Source: Roseivirga sp.
GTDB lineage: Bacteria; Bacteroidota; Bacteroidia; Cytophagales; Cyclobacteriaceae
NCBI GenBank assembly: GCA_021404565.1
Contig: JAAWWF010000005.1
Coordinates: 248,001 to 312,000, forward strand
Direction: 5' to 3'
Length of the DNA: 64,000 bases
How positions within the stretch are numbered: the first letter of the stretch is position 1; each line of letters starts with the position of its first letter. A program made the translations under genes and the position numbers. Shown here in pieces: positions 8,353 through 19,400 of this stretch. The notes beneath the pieces were generated by a model that saw nothing but the letters and a program-made list of their open reading frames with translations, was not told where the DNA came from and searched no databases.

Positions 8353-8481
8353 TCTGTATTCCACCCGGGATACAATCTCTTATCGCTCAATCAGGTAGAA
8401 TCCTTTATCAAGGCAAATGGTCATTTGCCCTATGTACCTAAAACTGAGATGTTGGAGAAGGAAGGACCAGCGATGTACTAA
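8353..8481 (+). pseudogene. Remnant of a fibre-protein C-terminus
   Basis: The frame reads PGYNLLSLNQVESFIKANGH followed by LPYVPK and stops at TAA 8481. It matches almost word for word the C-terminal part of the intact fibre gene (ends 12673). A weaker match with a frameshift extends back to about 8324. The remaining intergenic stretch 8204-8668 holds nothing else I can name. Confidence 0.8.
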
Positions 8482-8668
8482 TCAAAATAGGCGGTTTCTT
8501 CCCCGGCTCAATTAGTTTTTTTTAAAAAAAAGTAACTATTACTGATGACCTCTGGGTGAATTTGCAGTACTAAATCTTTGAACACTATTGAAAGTGTGAA
8601 TGGCTCAATGAGAGCCTACATTTTCAAATGCATTTCAACCATAATTCTTCGTTAACCAACTCTCAATT

Positions 8669-11600
8669 ATGAAAAGATTAGCTTTTTCTATTGTACTGAC
8701 GCTTACGTCATTTTCTCTCGTAGCACAATGGACCCCGAACTCGGACACCACGAAAATTCACTTCAACGGAGGAAGTGTTGGTATTGGTGTAAGCGTTCCT
8801 GCAGACCTGCTTCATCTCTCCGGAGGTTATCTCAGAATGGAGATGTCGGGAGGAGCTAGTTTTAAGTTTGTGCCGCACGCATCAGAGAACTCACTGGGTG
8901 TTTACGATGTAAACAACAGTGCATACCGATTGTGGATTAACCCTTCAGGTTATATAGGTATTGGAACTCAAAGTCCGACAAGACCTCTGCACGTAGTTGC
9001 AGGAAATGGCGGGAATGATGTAGCCACCTTTGAAAGCACTGACGGTATCGCTAATATTTACATCAAAGACAATGCAGGTGCTTCCAGAATACTGCACGTG
9101 GGTGATCAACTGAAACTTAGAGCAAATGACACGGCTGATCAGTTGATAATCGATGGAGGTACGAATGACATTCAATTGAATAGTGATGGGCTTTTTGTTC
9201 AAGGTTCAACGCGCAATGTGGGTATAGGTACAGATGCTCCGAATTATAAGCTTGATGTAAATGGTACGTATAATGCTGTAGGAATCAGAGTCAATGCTAA
9301 CGATGCGAATTCTAAGTACTTTATGGGCTCTGGTAATGTCACAGGAGATGTCCAACTCCTCAGTAGCATAATCAATGCTACGGGTAATGTTGCTGCTTAT
9401 GTTAGAAATTATGGAACAGGGGGTGCACTTTCTGAAATGAATGTAGCGGGCCCATCTGCCGGAGATGCGTGGTCGGTTTATGCAGTAAGTGGATCTACAA
9501 ATTGGATGGTGGGTTTGGATAACTCTGATGATGACAAATTCAAAATTGGACCCTATTTGTCACCTTCTGATGGATCGTTAATGACTATGACGACCAACGG
9601 GAAAGTGGGCATTGGTACAACCAATCCCGGGAGTCTTTTGACCCTCCAGGGAGATTGGGCCAATAGTCAGGAGCTATTGCGATTTAATCTGGAACAAGGT
9701 CGTGACTGGGTATTTGAACAGGCGGGAGCTGCCTTGAGGCTTAAATCACTGGCTTTGAAGGATTTTCATATAGAAACTACCAGTTTGAGATTGAATTATC
9801 CGGGCGATAGTTACGGTTTGATTTTTGAACCTGGAAGGGCTTCCACATTCAGAGGGGGGAAAATTATAACTACCTCCGGATTTGATCATTCTTTGACACT
9901 TGAAAACAACGGTACAGGAAATTATCACCTGAAGGTCTTGGGTACTGCCGATGCTTCAGAATATCTGGTGAATGGCACAACCTTAGGTTCTGTCATTGCC
10001 GGTAATGGCTTGTCCTGGAATGCTACTACTGGCAAGCTGGACATAGGAGGCTCAGGTCTGTCAGTTAAAGGCTCTTTGGAAGTTCTTACGGGTGAAATAG
10101 TTCTAAAAGATACAACCTACGATGTTTCAACCAATATTTATTTCGATCCAACAGGTGAAAGAGAAGGCTTAGCGGGTGTGATCTTTAATGATGAATATGG
10201 CCTGGGCTGGAAATTTATGGGTGGCGGTGAAATAAGTGTTGAGGGAGGATATAGTTCTGCCAACTGGGGGATGGCATATGACCAGAGAGGAAGTGTCATA
10301 GCCGGAAACGGCCTCACCTGGAATGCTGCTACAGGCAAGCTGGATTTGACATCAGGCTCAGCCATAAACGAACCACTGGAAATTCGATATGACTATGATT
10401 TAAATCCCGATCCAAAAGCAGGTGCATTGGTTTTCAATGATATTTCGCAAGGGGAAAATGCTATGATATACCTGGATTTTGATCAAGATGCCTTAAGGTA
10501 TACAACCAGTGCAGGTAACCGGCACGTCTTCGATCACAGTTTAGAAATACTCACTGGGGACTTAAAAATACATTCAATGGCTGACACCGGGAACAGGTTG
10601 GTTCAGGTTAATTCAGATGGCGGGTTGGAACCTTATCTGTCAACTTCAAGCCTTGATTCTGCCATTGTGGAAAGAGGTTCTGCCATTGCCGGTAATGGCT
10701 TGGCCTGGAATGCGACTACCGGAAAATTGGATGCTACTAGCGAAGACAGCCAATGGGAGTATAACAGTGTACATGCCTTACTGCCTACAGGAAGTATTGG
10801 TTTAGGGTCCATTTTTCCAAATGGCAGAGTCGATGTCAATGGCACACGAAACTCGGTAGGAGTGAGGGTAACCTCAAATAAGAATAATGACCACCTTTTT
10901 TTAGGTTCTGGAAATGTAACAGGAGATGTCAACCTGTTTAACAGTAATATTCATGCTGCTGGTAGAGTTATAGGGTCGGTCAGAAACTATGGCAGTGGCG
11001 GAGCTCAGGCAGTAGTAGAGTCTGGTGGTGTAGATGCAGGAGATGCATGGACTACTTACAGTCTTTATACAAATACAAAGTGGAGTGTAGGACTTGATAA
11101 TGATGATGAAGATAAATTCAAAATAGGAATAGGGTCTCAATTAGATAATACGAGCCTAATGACCATGACTACCGATTATAAAGTTGGTATTGGTACTGCT
11201 GCCCCAAATCACACACTCGATGTAGCCGGGCAAGTCAGTGCACAGCAGTTCCTGATAAATGGAAACAACTTCGGATCAACCCTTGCCGGCAATGGCCTGG
11301 CCTGGAATGCCGGTACTGGTCAACTTGATTTGAGCAATGACCTGAGCCTTACCGGGCAGCTTCAATTGGGCACAGAAATACTTGCCGATGGCACTTCTGG
11401 TAGACTTAGTTTATATCAAAGTGATAGCCTTAGAATGAAACTGGGAGTATTCAGGAATAAGCACTTTTCTGAATTGGGACACTCCTTCTTTTACAATAAT
11501 ACCCTGCAGATGGCACTGGTTGAAGACAAAGTGGGTATAGGTACTGATACACCAGGTGAATTGCTTGAGATCACCTCAGACAATAATCCTACTTTGGCCA

Positions 11601-12673
11601 TAGGGGCTTCAAACACCGATACAGGAGGAAAGTCCACACTCAAGTTTCAAGCTGGGAACGGTACGTCCAATAATGGATTCTTGATGGAATATAATCGCTT
11701 GGGTTCGGACGATTACCTGGCTTTCAAAGACGGTTCACTGAATGAGAGGATGGTCATCAGAAATGGCGGAGCCGTAGGGATCGGGGATTCTAACCCTAAT
11801 GCAAGGTTGAGTGTAAAAGGATCTCAATCGGGCAGCGCAGCTACCAGTAAAGCCCTTAGAGTGCTGGATGCCGGTAATGCAGAGACTTTTTCTGTGGGTG
11901 ATAATGGTCAGGTGACAGTAGGCTCTTTGGCATCCACTACATACGATTTCGAAAGATTTGTTGTGACTGGTTCTACGGGACTTACAGCAATGTCAGTGGA
12001 AGGGGCTCAAAATGGTGAGGCTGTATACAGTTTCAGAGAAAAGAATGTTGGAATTGCTGCTTCAATTGTCTGGAGTGGAGCAGAAGACCAGTTGGTATTT
12101 GAAAGTGAAGATGGTTCCGATATGATCTTTTCTCCTTTAAATGGCAATGTAGGTGTTGGCAACTTTGCCCCTGATCATAAGCTGGATGTTGCCGGTGCGG
12201 TAAATGCCACGGAATACCTGGTCAATGGTCAGCCCCTGCAGGCAGGGCTTTGGACTGCGGAGGGGAATGATATTGTCTTTGACTCGGGTAATGTGGGGAT
12301 AGGCTCAGAGTCTCCCTCCGCCAAACTTGAAGTTGCTGGTACTTCTAAATTTACCGGAGACATGGCCGTGGATGGTAAGATTGAATCAACGCGCGTAACA
12401 GTCACCCAAACTCCGGGTAACTGGCCAGACTATGTCTTCAAGCCGGGTTACAACCTCTTATCGCTCAATCAGGTAGAATCATTTATCAACAAAAATGGTC
12501 ACTTACCCAATGTACCTAAAGCTGAGGTTGTGGAAAAGGAAGGCCAGGACCTGGGAGATATTCAAGCCAGACTTCTGGAAAAAGTAGAGGAGCTAATGCT
12601 CTACACGATTGAACAGCAAAAGGAGATAGAGGCACTGAAAAAGGAGCTGAAGGCTTTGAAGAAAAAAGATTAG
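8669..12673 (+). CDS. Large secreted fibre-like protein of the RHS locus
   Basis: 1334 residues with a signal peptide ending SLVAQ. It is built from many VGIGT-x-x-P-x-x-x-LDV-x-G units, typical of Bacteroidota fibre and tail-fibre-like proteins. AGNGL-x-WNA-x-TGKLD recurs at about residues 441, 542, 671 and 871, and a block of about 130 residues is duplicated (near 181-325 and 705-845). The C-terminus has the PGYNLLSLNQVESFI module and a Lys/Glu coiled coil at about 1290-1334. I see no S74 autoprotease site. Role is inferred: a surface or secreted fibre, because two RHS toxin components follow directly. An older copy left a C-terminal remnant upstream. Confidence 0.75.
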   Translation: MKRLAFSIVLTLTSFSLVAQWTPNSDTTKIHFNGGSVGIGVSVPADLLHLSGGYLRMEMSGGASFKFVPHASENSLGVYDVNNSAYRLWINPSGYIGIGTQSPTRPLHVVAGNGGNDVATFESTDGIANIYIKDNAGASRILHVGDQLKLRANDTADQLIIDGGTNDIQLNSDGLFVQGSTRNVGIGTDAPNYKLDVNGTYNAVGIRVNANDANSKYFMGSGNVTGDVQLLSSIINATGNVAAYVRNYGTGGALSEMNVAGPSAGDAWSVYAVSGSTNWMVGLDNSDDDKFKIGPYLSPSDGSLMTMTTNGKVGIGTTNPGSLLTLQGDWANSQELLRFNLEQGRDWVFEQAGAALRLKSLALKDFHIETTSLRLNYPGDSYGLIFEPGRASTFRGGKIITTSGFDHSLTLENNGTGNYHLKVLGTADASEYLVNGTTLGSVIAGNGLSWNATTGKLDIGGSGLSVKGSLEVLTGEIVLKDTTYDVSTNIYFDPTGEREGLAGVIFNDEYGLGWKFMGGGEISVEGGYSSANWGMAYDQRGSVIAGNGLTWNAATGKLDLTSGSAINEPLEIRYDYDLNPDPKAGALVFNDISQGENAMIYLDFDQDALRYTTSAGNRHVFDHSLEILTGDLKIHSMADTGNRLVQVNSDGGLEPYLSTSSLDSAIVERGSAIAGNGLAWNATTGKLDATSEDSQWEYNSVHALLPTGSIGLGSIFPNGRVDVNGTRNSVGVRVTSNKNNDHLFLGSGNVTGDVNLFNSNIHAAGRVIGSVRNYGSGGAQAVVESGGVDAGDAWTTYSLYTNTKWSVGLDNDDEDKFKIGIGSQLDNTSLMTMTTDYKVGIGTAAPNHTLDVAGQVSAQQFLINGNNFGSTLAGNGLAWNAGTGQLDLSNDLSLTGQLQLGTEILADGTSGRLSLYQSDSLRMKLGVFRNKHFSELGHSFFYNNTLQMALVEDKVGIGTDTPGELLEITSDNNPTLAIGASNTDTGGKSTLKFQAGNGTSNNGFLMEYNRLGSDDYLAFKDGSLNERMVIRNGGAVGIGDSNPNARLSVKGSQSGSAATSKALRVLDAGNAETFSVGDNGQVTVGSLASTTYDFERFVVTGSTGLTAMSVEGAQNGEAVYSFREKNVGIAASIVWSGAEDQLVFESEDGSDMIFSPLNGNVGVGNFAPDHKLDVAGAVNATEYLVNGQPLQAGLWTAEGNDIVFDSGNVGIGSESPSAKLEVAGTSKFTGDMAVDGKIESTRVTVTQTPGNWPDYVFKPGYNLLSLNQVESFINKNGHLPNVPKAEVVEKEGQDLGDIQARLLEKVEELMLYTIEQQKEIEALKKELKALKKKD

Positions 12674-12791
12674 TCAATTTTCCAAAACTGCGATGACCTT
12701 CTCGGTGATCCTTCCACTAGTAATTTATAAAAGGGCAGAAATACCCTGTCGTTCACAAGCAAAGTATTAAATCAACCAGATCATAATATCT

Positions 12792-15700
12792 ATGAAAAGG
12801 ATCTTACTCGTTTTGCTCCTTACTACCTCAGTAGTAACTCTAAGGAGTCAGGAAATGCCCACTGTAGTCCCCCCTGCTCCGGAGGCGGCCAGTCTGGGTA
12901 AGTATACCGATATGCCGGTCAATTACTCCAGTGGCCTACCACAAATCAGTATCCCCATGTTTACAGCCAGCGGCCGTGATATTTCTGTACCTGTTTCACT
13001 CAGCTATCATGCCGGGGGTATCAGGGTAGAAGAAATTGCCTCCCGGGTCGGCCTTGGCTGGAACCTACAGGCTGGGGGAAGCGTAACCCGATCAGTTCGA
13101 GGAGTTGCAGACGACAAAGCCAATGGTTGGTTAAATACAACCGTGAGCGTACAAGACTTCAAAAACGCCCCCTATGACATCGGTGGCAATATAGACCGCG
13201 AAACCATGCTCAGAGATGCCATAGATCTGAATAACGACTTTGAACCGGATGTTTTTAACTTCAGTTATCCCGGTGGGGGAGGCAAGTTCTACCTCAAACA
13301 AAATGGTGATGTGATGCTGGTGCCTAATACCGAACACAAGATAGAATACACCCTGGGCTCCGGTGGAAATGATATTCAGTCTTTCACCATTACAGACCCT
13401 TCTGGCTATAAGTACTTCTTTGGACAATACGGAATCTCTCCAAACATAGAGACTGCCCGTGAAGAGTCGGCAGTAACCACTTCTTTTGCTGATATAAATG
13501 ACAATACACCTGTTGGTATTCCCCCTACCAAAAGTGCCACACACTTTACTTCATGGCACCTGCTGGCAATTGAAAGTCCCGTATCAAGTGCAAAAGTCAC
13601 CTTTGACTATACTTTGCAAGAGACCAAATCGCTTAACAGAGCATCACAAAACCAGAAGCTGGTATCCAGCGGCAGCTGCTCCGTGCCAAGCTTCATTACT
13701 ACCTACATCTATTCTGAAAATGACGAAATGGTGCTGAACGAGATTGATTTTGGTAACGGTAAAATTGACTTTGTATATGAAACAGGTGACAGAGAAGACC
13801 TGCAAGGGGGCAAAGCGCTTGATAAAGTAATTTTGAAAGATGAAGCCGGAAATCAGGTCAGAGCCTTTGATCTGGTACATGATTATTTTGTAAGTGCTGG
13901 CACTCCTGCATCACCCAATACCAACATCTTCTCAGACCATCTGAAAAAGCGACTTTACCTGGGCCAGGTATTGGAAACCGGCACCCCCGGTAGCACAGCT
14001 AAAGTATATGATCTGGAATATGAAACATCGATTGAGTTAAATCTGCCCGACAGGTTTTCAACCGCTCAGGATGTATGGGGTTTCTACAATGGTAAAGGCA
14101 GCAACCCACACCTCATCCCCTCACACTTTAACAACGATGCCATTGTGCATTCTACCACTAACAATGCAGCCTATTCCATTACTAGCGGAGCAGACAGGCG
14201 GGTTGACTTTGACTACGCCAAGGCTAATACGCTTAAGAAAATTACCTACCCCACAGGTGGCTCTGCCTCTTTTGAATATGAATCGAACGGAGCCTACCTG
14301 GCCGATAATCAAACCCGTATTCCTAACACCTATTTTCAGACGGAGAAGAGCGACAAAGCCTATTTTAATTTTGATGACAGCGTAACTCCAGTCATGCCCA
14401 AGACGGCAACAATCAACTTTAGCGTAGATGAAAACGATTTAAGTGGCACACTTTTTTTTCATGGAGAAGTAATAGGCTGTCCAAGTGGACTTACTGTATG
14501 CGGAATGTCTGTAGTACTTGAAGGTGTAGGTCACTCTTATACCAGAGATCTATCAGTAGGAAGTGACATATATTTTAATGTAGCACCGGGAGATTACAAA
14601 TTAGTAGTGACCGTGACAGAAGACGAAGATGATAGTCCGACCTCAGCTACTGCTTTGCTTTCTTCGTTTATCAACCCCAATGCCTACAAAGATCGCTCAG
14701 AGTATAATGTGGGCGGCCTCCGTATTTTGCGCACAACACTTGACGATGCCATCGATAGGAAGATAGTAAGGGAATACAGCTACGTAACGGATATCAATAC
14801 CGCCAGTGGCTTTCTTGAAAACAATCAATGGACCTTTAATGAAGAAGATGTTACTGTCTGTAGCAGTGGTCCTTCCTCTTCACGGATGCAAAGCTCTCAG
14901 TCCTCTGCTGTAAGCATGGGTACCGGTGGTGGTCATATTGGCTACACTGCCGTGCGGGAAGCGCAGCTCCCGGGAAATGTGGCCCATACCGGAGCTTCAG
15001 GAACAGAGTACCCAAACGGCTATACCTCCTATGAGTTCGACTACACCCTGAGCGAACCCAATCAGAGCTATGCGGCAGGAACCGACCCGGCTTATGAACT
15101 CATCTTTGGTTCTGCCCATACCAGACCCAGCTCTTCGGAATTCCCATATGCCCCCTTCAGACACAAAACCTGGCAACGTGGCAATATGTTGAGCAGTTCA
15201 ACTTACAAAAGCACAGGGCGCTTCTCCGAACTGATCAACAAACAGGAAAATCAGTATAGCAACAGCGACTGCCTGGGAGATGTAATGTACGATGCCATTC
15301 CGGCCATGCGTGCTGATCAGCGTGGAGAAGTAGGAGTCTGGGCCTTCTACGAAGTGGTTACCGGTAATCACCATATTATCAACAGTCGCACCACACAAGT
15401 GCAATCAAACGGTACCATTATAGAAAATAGTGCGCACAGCTATACCAATCATTTTCTACGTCCTGACAAATCAACAGTAAGCCATAGTGATGGACAAAAG
15501 ACCATCAGTAAAATAAAATATACCGATGATAGCTTCGGTTCAGAGCTGACAAGCAACGAGAAGACAGTGCTCACCAATATGGTTGCCGACAATATACTGG
15601 CTCCGGTGCTTACCGAAACCTTTATTGACTCTGAAGCCACCCCCGACTCAAAGAGCCTGACGGTATATCAGGGTGTTTCAGGGCTTTATCAGCCAAAGTC

Positions 15701-16430
15701 ACTTAAAATATGGAACAGGGAAACCAGTGCTTTTGAGGAAAGACTCACCTATTCTTATGACGGGTCGGGCAATTACAAGGTGGTATCCAAAGACGGTGCA
15801 CAGCATATGGCTTATATCTGGGACTACAATAACCTGCTGCCTATCGCCCAGGTAGCCAATGTCGACTCACAAAGTAGCATAGCTTATACCAGCTTTGAGG
15901 CTGATGGAAAGGGCAATTGGAGTTTTAATGGCACACCTTCAACAGGTTCGAAACTACCATCCGGTGACAAATACTATACTCTCCTGAATAATGACATTAC
16001 AAAAACCTCTCTCAGTGATACAAAAACCTATGTATTGAGCTTTTGGGCTAAGGATGGACAGGTCACTGTTGAAAAGGATACCACTGACTGTACAGGACAA
16101 AGCCCCTGCTCAGCAACTGTGAGTACCACTACTGCACCTACTGGAGACGACTGGCACTACTATAGACTGGAGGTGAGTGAGGCGCTTTCTATCACGATTA
16201 GTGGAACCGGAACCTCTAAATTAGACGAACTCAGACTATACCCCTTCGATGCCCAAATGACCACCTATACCTACGACCCTCATCGGGGTGTCACCACCAT
16301 GGGCTCTGCCAACAACCTGTTTACCTATTACCATTATGACGATTTCGGCAGACTCTACAAGGTACTCGACCATGACCGCAACATTGTAAAAATGGTAGAC
16401 TACGTGTACAAACAATCCATCAATAACTAA
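12792..16430 (+). CDS. RHS/YD-repeat family secreted protein, N-terminal-type component
   Basis: 1212 residues with a signal peptide (MKRILLVLLLTTSVVTLRSQ). The N-terminal region VNYSSGLPQISIPMF...VSLSYHAGGIRVEE...VGLGWNLQAGGSVTR is the opening module seen in many Bacteroidota RHS-type exoproteins. Long beta-strand-rich stretches follow, and YD-like repeats at the end (TYDPHRGVTT, YYHYDDFGRLYKVLDHDRN). It has no toxin domain of its own. It ends 7 bp before the 2153-residue RHS protein, so the two are probably made together, perhaps as halves of one RHS shell, much like the TcB/TcC division in Tc toxins. The comparison is an inference from architecture. Confidence 0.7.
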   Translation: MKRILLVLLLTTSVVTLRSQEMPTVVPPAPEAASLGKYTDMPVNYSSGLPQISIPMFTASGRDISVPVSLSYHAGGIRVEEIASRVGLGWNLQAGGSVTRSVRGVADDKANGWLNTTVSVQDFKNAPYDIGGNIDRETMLRDAIDLNNDFEPDVFNFSYPGGGGKFYLKQNGDVMLVPNTEHKIEYTLGSGGNDIQSFTITDPSGYKYFFGQYGISPNIETAREESAVTTSFADINDNTPVGIPPTKSATHFTSWHLLAIESPVSSAKVTFDYTLQETKSLNRASQNQKLVSSGSCSVPSFITTYIYSENDEMVLNEIDFGNGKIDFVYETGDREDLQGGKALDKVILKDEAGNQVRAFDLVHDYFVSAGTPASPNTNIFSDHLKKRLYLGQVLETGTPGSTAKVYDLEYETSIELNLPDRFSTAQDVWGFYNGKGSNPHLIPSHFNNDAIVHSTTNNAAYSITSGADRRVDFDYAKANTLKKITYPTGGSASFEYESNGAYLADNQTRIPNTYFQTEKSDKAYFNFDDSVTPVMPKTATINFSVDENDLSGTLFFHGEVIGCPSGLTVCGMSVVLEGVGHSYTRDLSVGSDIYFNVAPGDYKLVVTVTEDEDDSPTSATALLSSFINPNAYKDRSEYNVGGLRILRTTLDDAIDRKIVREYSYVTDINTASGFLENNQWTFNEEDVTVCSSGPSSSRMQSSQSSAVSMGTGGGHIGYTAVREAQLPGNVAHTGASGTEYPNGYTSYEFDYTLSEPNQSYAAGTDPAYELIFGSAHTRPSSSEFPYAPFRHKTWQRGNMLSSSTYKSTGRFSELINKQENQYSNSDCLGDVMYDAIPAMRADQRGEVGVWAFYEVVTGNHHIINSRTTQVQSNGTIIENSAHSYTNHFLRPDKSTVSHSDGQKTISKIKYTDDSFGSELTSNEKTVLTNMVADNILAPVLTETFIDSEATPDSKSLTVYQGVSGLYQPKSLKIWNRETSAFEERLTYSYDGSGNYKVVSKDGAQHMAYIWDYNNLLPIAQVANVDSQSSIAYTSFEADGKGNWSFNGTPSTGSKLPSGDKYYTLLNNDITKTSLSDTKTYVLSFWAKDGQVTVEKDTTDCTGQSPCSATVSTTTAPTGDDWHYYRLEVSEALSITISGTGTSKLDELRLYPFDAQMTTYTYDPHRGVTTMGSANNLFTYYHYDDFGRLYKVLDHDRNIVKMVDYVYKQSINN

Positions 16431-16437
16431 GAAAAGT

Positions 16438-19400
16438 ATGCAAACGATAAGAAAAATATTCGCAGGTGCTTTTCCGGTAAATGAAGTGCACACCATCCAA
16501 AAAATGCTAAGCAGACTTGCCATGTTGATCATCATGCTTTGTGCTTTATCAGTGGGTAATGTATTGAAAGGACAAACTACCCTTACCGACCCTCCGGCAA
16601 GTCAAAATGTGCTGGATTGTCATTCAGAATTTACATATACAATCCCTTATGCTTCGCAGAGTGCATGGCAGGTTTCAGGAGGAACAATCACACAAGGTGG
16701 TACAGCTGGCAGTACTACTGCCAAAGTCACCTGGGATCTTGGGTTTAGCACAGGATGGATCAAAGCCACCTACTTAGATGCTGGAGGTGTTGGCGGAGCT
16801 ACCATTGTTACTGGTCAGGTAAATGTTACCATTGACCCTCCCACTCCCGGAAGTCTTAATACGGTAACTCCCATCTGTTACAATACTACACCTACGATCA
16901 CCAGTGCAACGCTACCCGGCCCTACAGGTTCTGCGCCTACTTATATCTGGCAGCACAGTGTTGGTATGGTGACAGGCTCGGAACACCCCTCGGCCATTTC
17001 ATGGCAAACCATCAGCCAGTCAGGCCCCTTTGACAAGGATTATACACCTCCTGCGCCCCTTACCGCTTCTAAATATTATAGAAGAGGTGCTACGGTTTGC
17101 AATACCACAGTATACAGTGCTGCAGTATTTGTAGAGGTCTATGATCAGCTGAATCCGGGTACCATTTCCGTGAATTTTGATTGTAACAGCGGCACAGCAA
17201 GCCTTTCCGCTACCGATGCCACCGGGGGTAATACAACCTCTTCTTATACCTATGTTTGGCAAAGCAAGCCCTCTTCGGGAGGATCATGGACTACTGCGTC
17301 AACTTCAATTACCAGCTTAAGCGTACCAACAGAGTTCAGAAGGCTTGCCAGTTCGGGAACCTGTGGAGAATCTTTACCCTCTACCGAAATAGAGGTCAAA
17401 CCACAGGATCTGATCCAAAACCAGAGCCTTGACCTGAGCCAGGAGGTATTCTGCTATGAAGAACAGCCTTTTGTGAAGCTAAACACCTCTCAATCATTGG
17501 TAGATTACGAGCTTTATCTGGATGGAAGCCCTACAGGCAGCATTCAGGCCGGAGCGGGTGCAGCACTTACCTGGAATGTGACGACCGGAGGAGCCTATAC
17601 GGTGATGGCTGTGAATAATACGGCTTGTGGTCCCATAGCCATGACGGGTACCGCCAATCTTGTAGTCAATGTCCCGGTCATTTATGATGTCACCGGTGGT
17701 GGGAATATTTGTCCGGGTATTACTTCAGACATCTCGCTGTCCGGCTCTGATACAGGCGCTAAATACTACCTGAAACTGGGGAGTACCGTATTGCTTTCCT
17801 CTGAAAAAGACGGCAATGGCTATCCGCTGGAATGGTGTAGCATTGATGTGGAAGGTACCTATACAGTAGTCGCCAAGCAGGGCACCTGTAACTACAGGGA
17901 CATGAATAACCTGTCTGACCCTATCGTGGAGATAGGTACGCCAGCCACTCCGGTAGTAACCGGCAACTATACCACAACACTCAATGGTTCTGTCACCCTT
18001 TCTACCCAGGCCGAGACGGGCGTTAACTACACCTGGTACGATTTGAATGGTAAGTCCGTAGGTACAGGCAGCAGCCTTACATTAAGCAATATGGATGACG
18101 TGATAGAGCTGGTAGTGGTAGCTGACAATGGAGGGTGCAGTATCTCAGCGAAAATCACAGCGGGTTACGTAGTGGTACAAAGTCCTACGGTAAACCCTCA
18201 GCTTACCGCTGCCTGTGGTCATTATTACCTGCAAAAGTCGGGCAGTCCGGCTGCTAACCATACATGGTACTGGCAGGGTAAAAACCCGGAGGGCAAAGAA
18301 CAGCTGATTGATGCTGAGCTCTATGATTACAGAGTAGCAACCAGTGGCACCTATTACCTGAGAAGCTTCAATGAGCTGGCAGGTGTTTGGGCCGATCAGC
18401 CCATGTCGATCAGTGTTAATCTAACGGACCCCACCACAATCAAACCCACCAGTTGCAGCGACATTACCGCCATGCAGGTGGCTGATGAGCCGGGCGCTTA
18501 CACCAGTGGCACCTATAATTATGTGCGTTCTTATGATGTATTCACAGAGACTGATCAGCAGCTCACCGAAACAGCTGCTGAAAATGCGATATTGAATGAA
18601 ACTGATCACAGCAAGGTACAGCAGGCGACCCAGTATGTTGACGGACTCGGCAGACCTCTACAGACTGTCTCGCGTAAAGCCAGCCCCGGAAACAAAGACA
18701 TGATTCAGGCTATCACCTATGATGAATACGGACGTCCGACCCGTCAGTATCTGCCTTATACCGCACAGGACGCGACAGGTGAATTGAGACTGGATCCATT
18801 TGGCGACCAGGAAGATTTTTATCAGGGAGCCACGGGCATAACTGCTCACTTTCCTAATGAGCAGGTACTCTATGGTGAATCCCTTATGGAAAAATCACCC
18901 CTCAATCGTGCTAAGCTAACCAGCGCCCCCGGAGATGCCTGGACCGGCAACCGGGTGGGTGCCATGGCTGACTGGCGTATTAACACTGCCACAGAGGGCA
19001 TCAGGCGATGGACCATTGCCACCAATCCGCAAACCACTTCCACTTATGCTGCGGGGGAGCTTTATGTAACGGTAACCACCGATGAGAATGGCAGCCAGGT
19101 AAAAGAATTTGCCAATGCCAAAGGGCAGCAGGTCTTAAAACAGGTGCAATCAGCAGATGCTGGTGCCCCTGGTCATAGCGACTGGTTCAATACCTATTAC
19201 ATTTACAACACCTACAACCAGCTGGCTTTCGTGTTGCCCCCCCGGGCAGTGGAACTGCTGGAAGCTCATAACTGGAATTGGATCAATGCTGATGTATACG
19301 AACTGATTTTTAGCTATATCTATGACGGCCGTAACCGCATGATCACCAAACAAGTACCGGGTAGCGGCCGTGTGGATATGGTGTATGACAAACTCGATCG

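Noticed and set aside
12792-16430. Complete RHS toxin in its own right
   Set aside because: It lacks the RHS core motif and a variable toxin tip; it ends in YD-like repeats.
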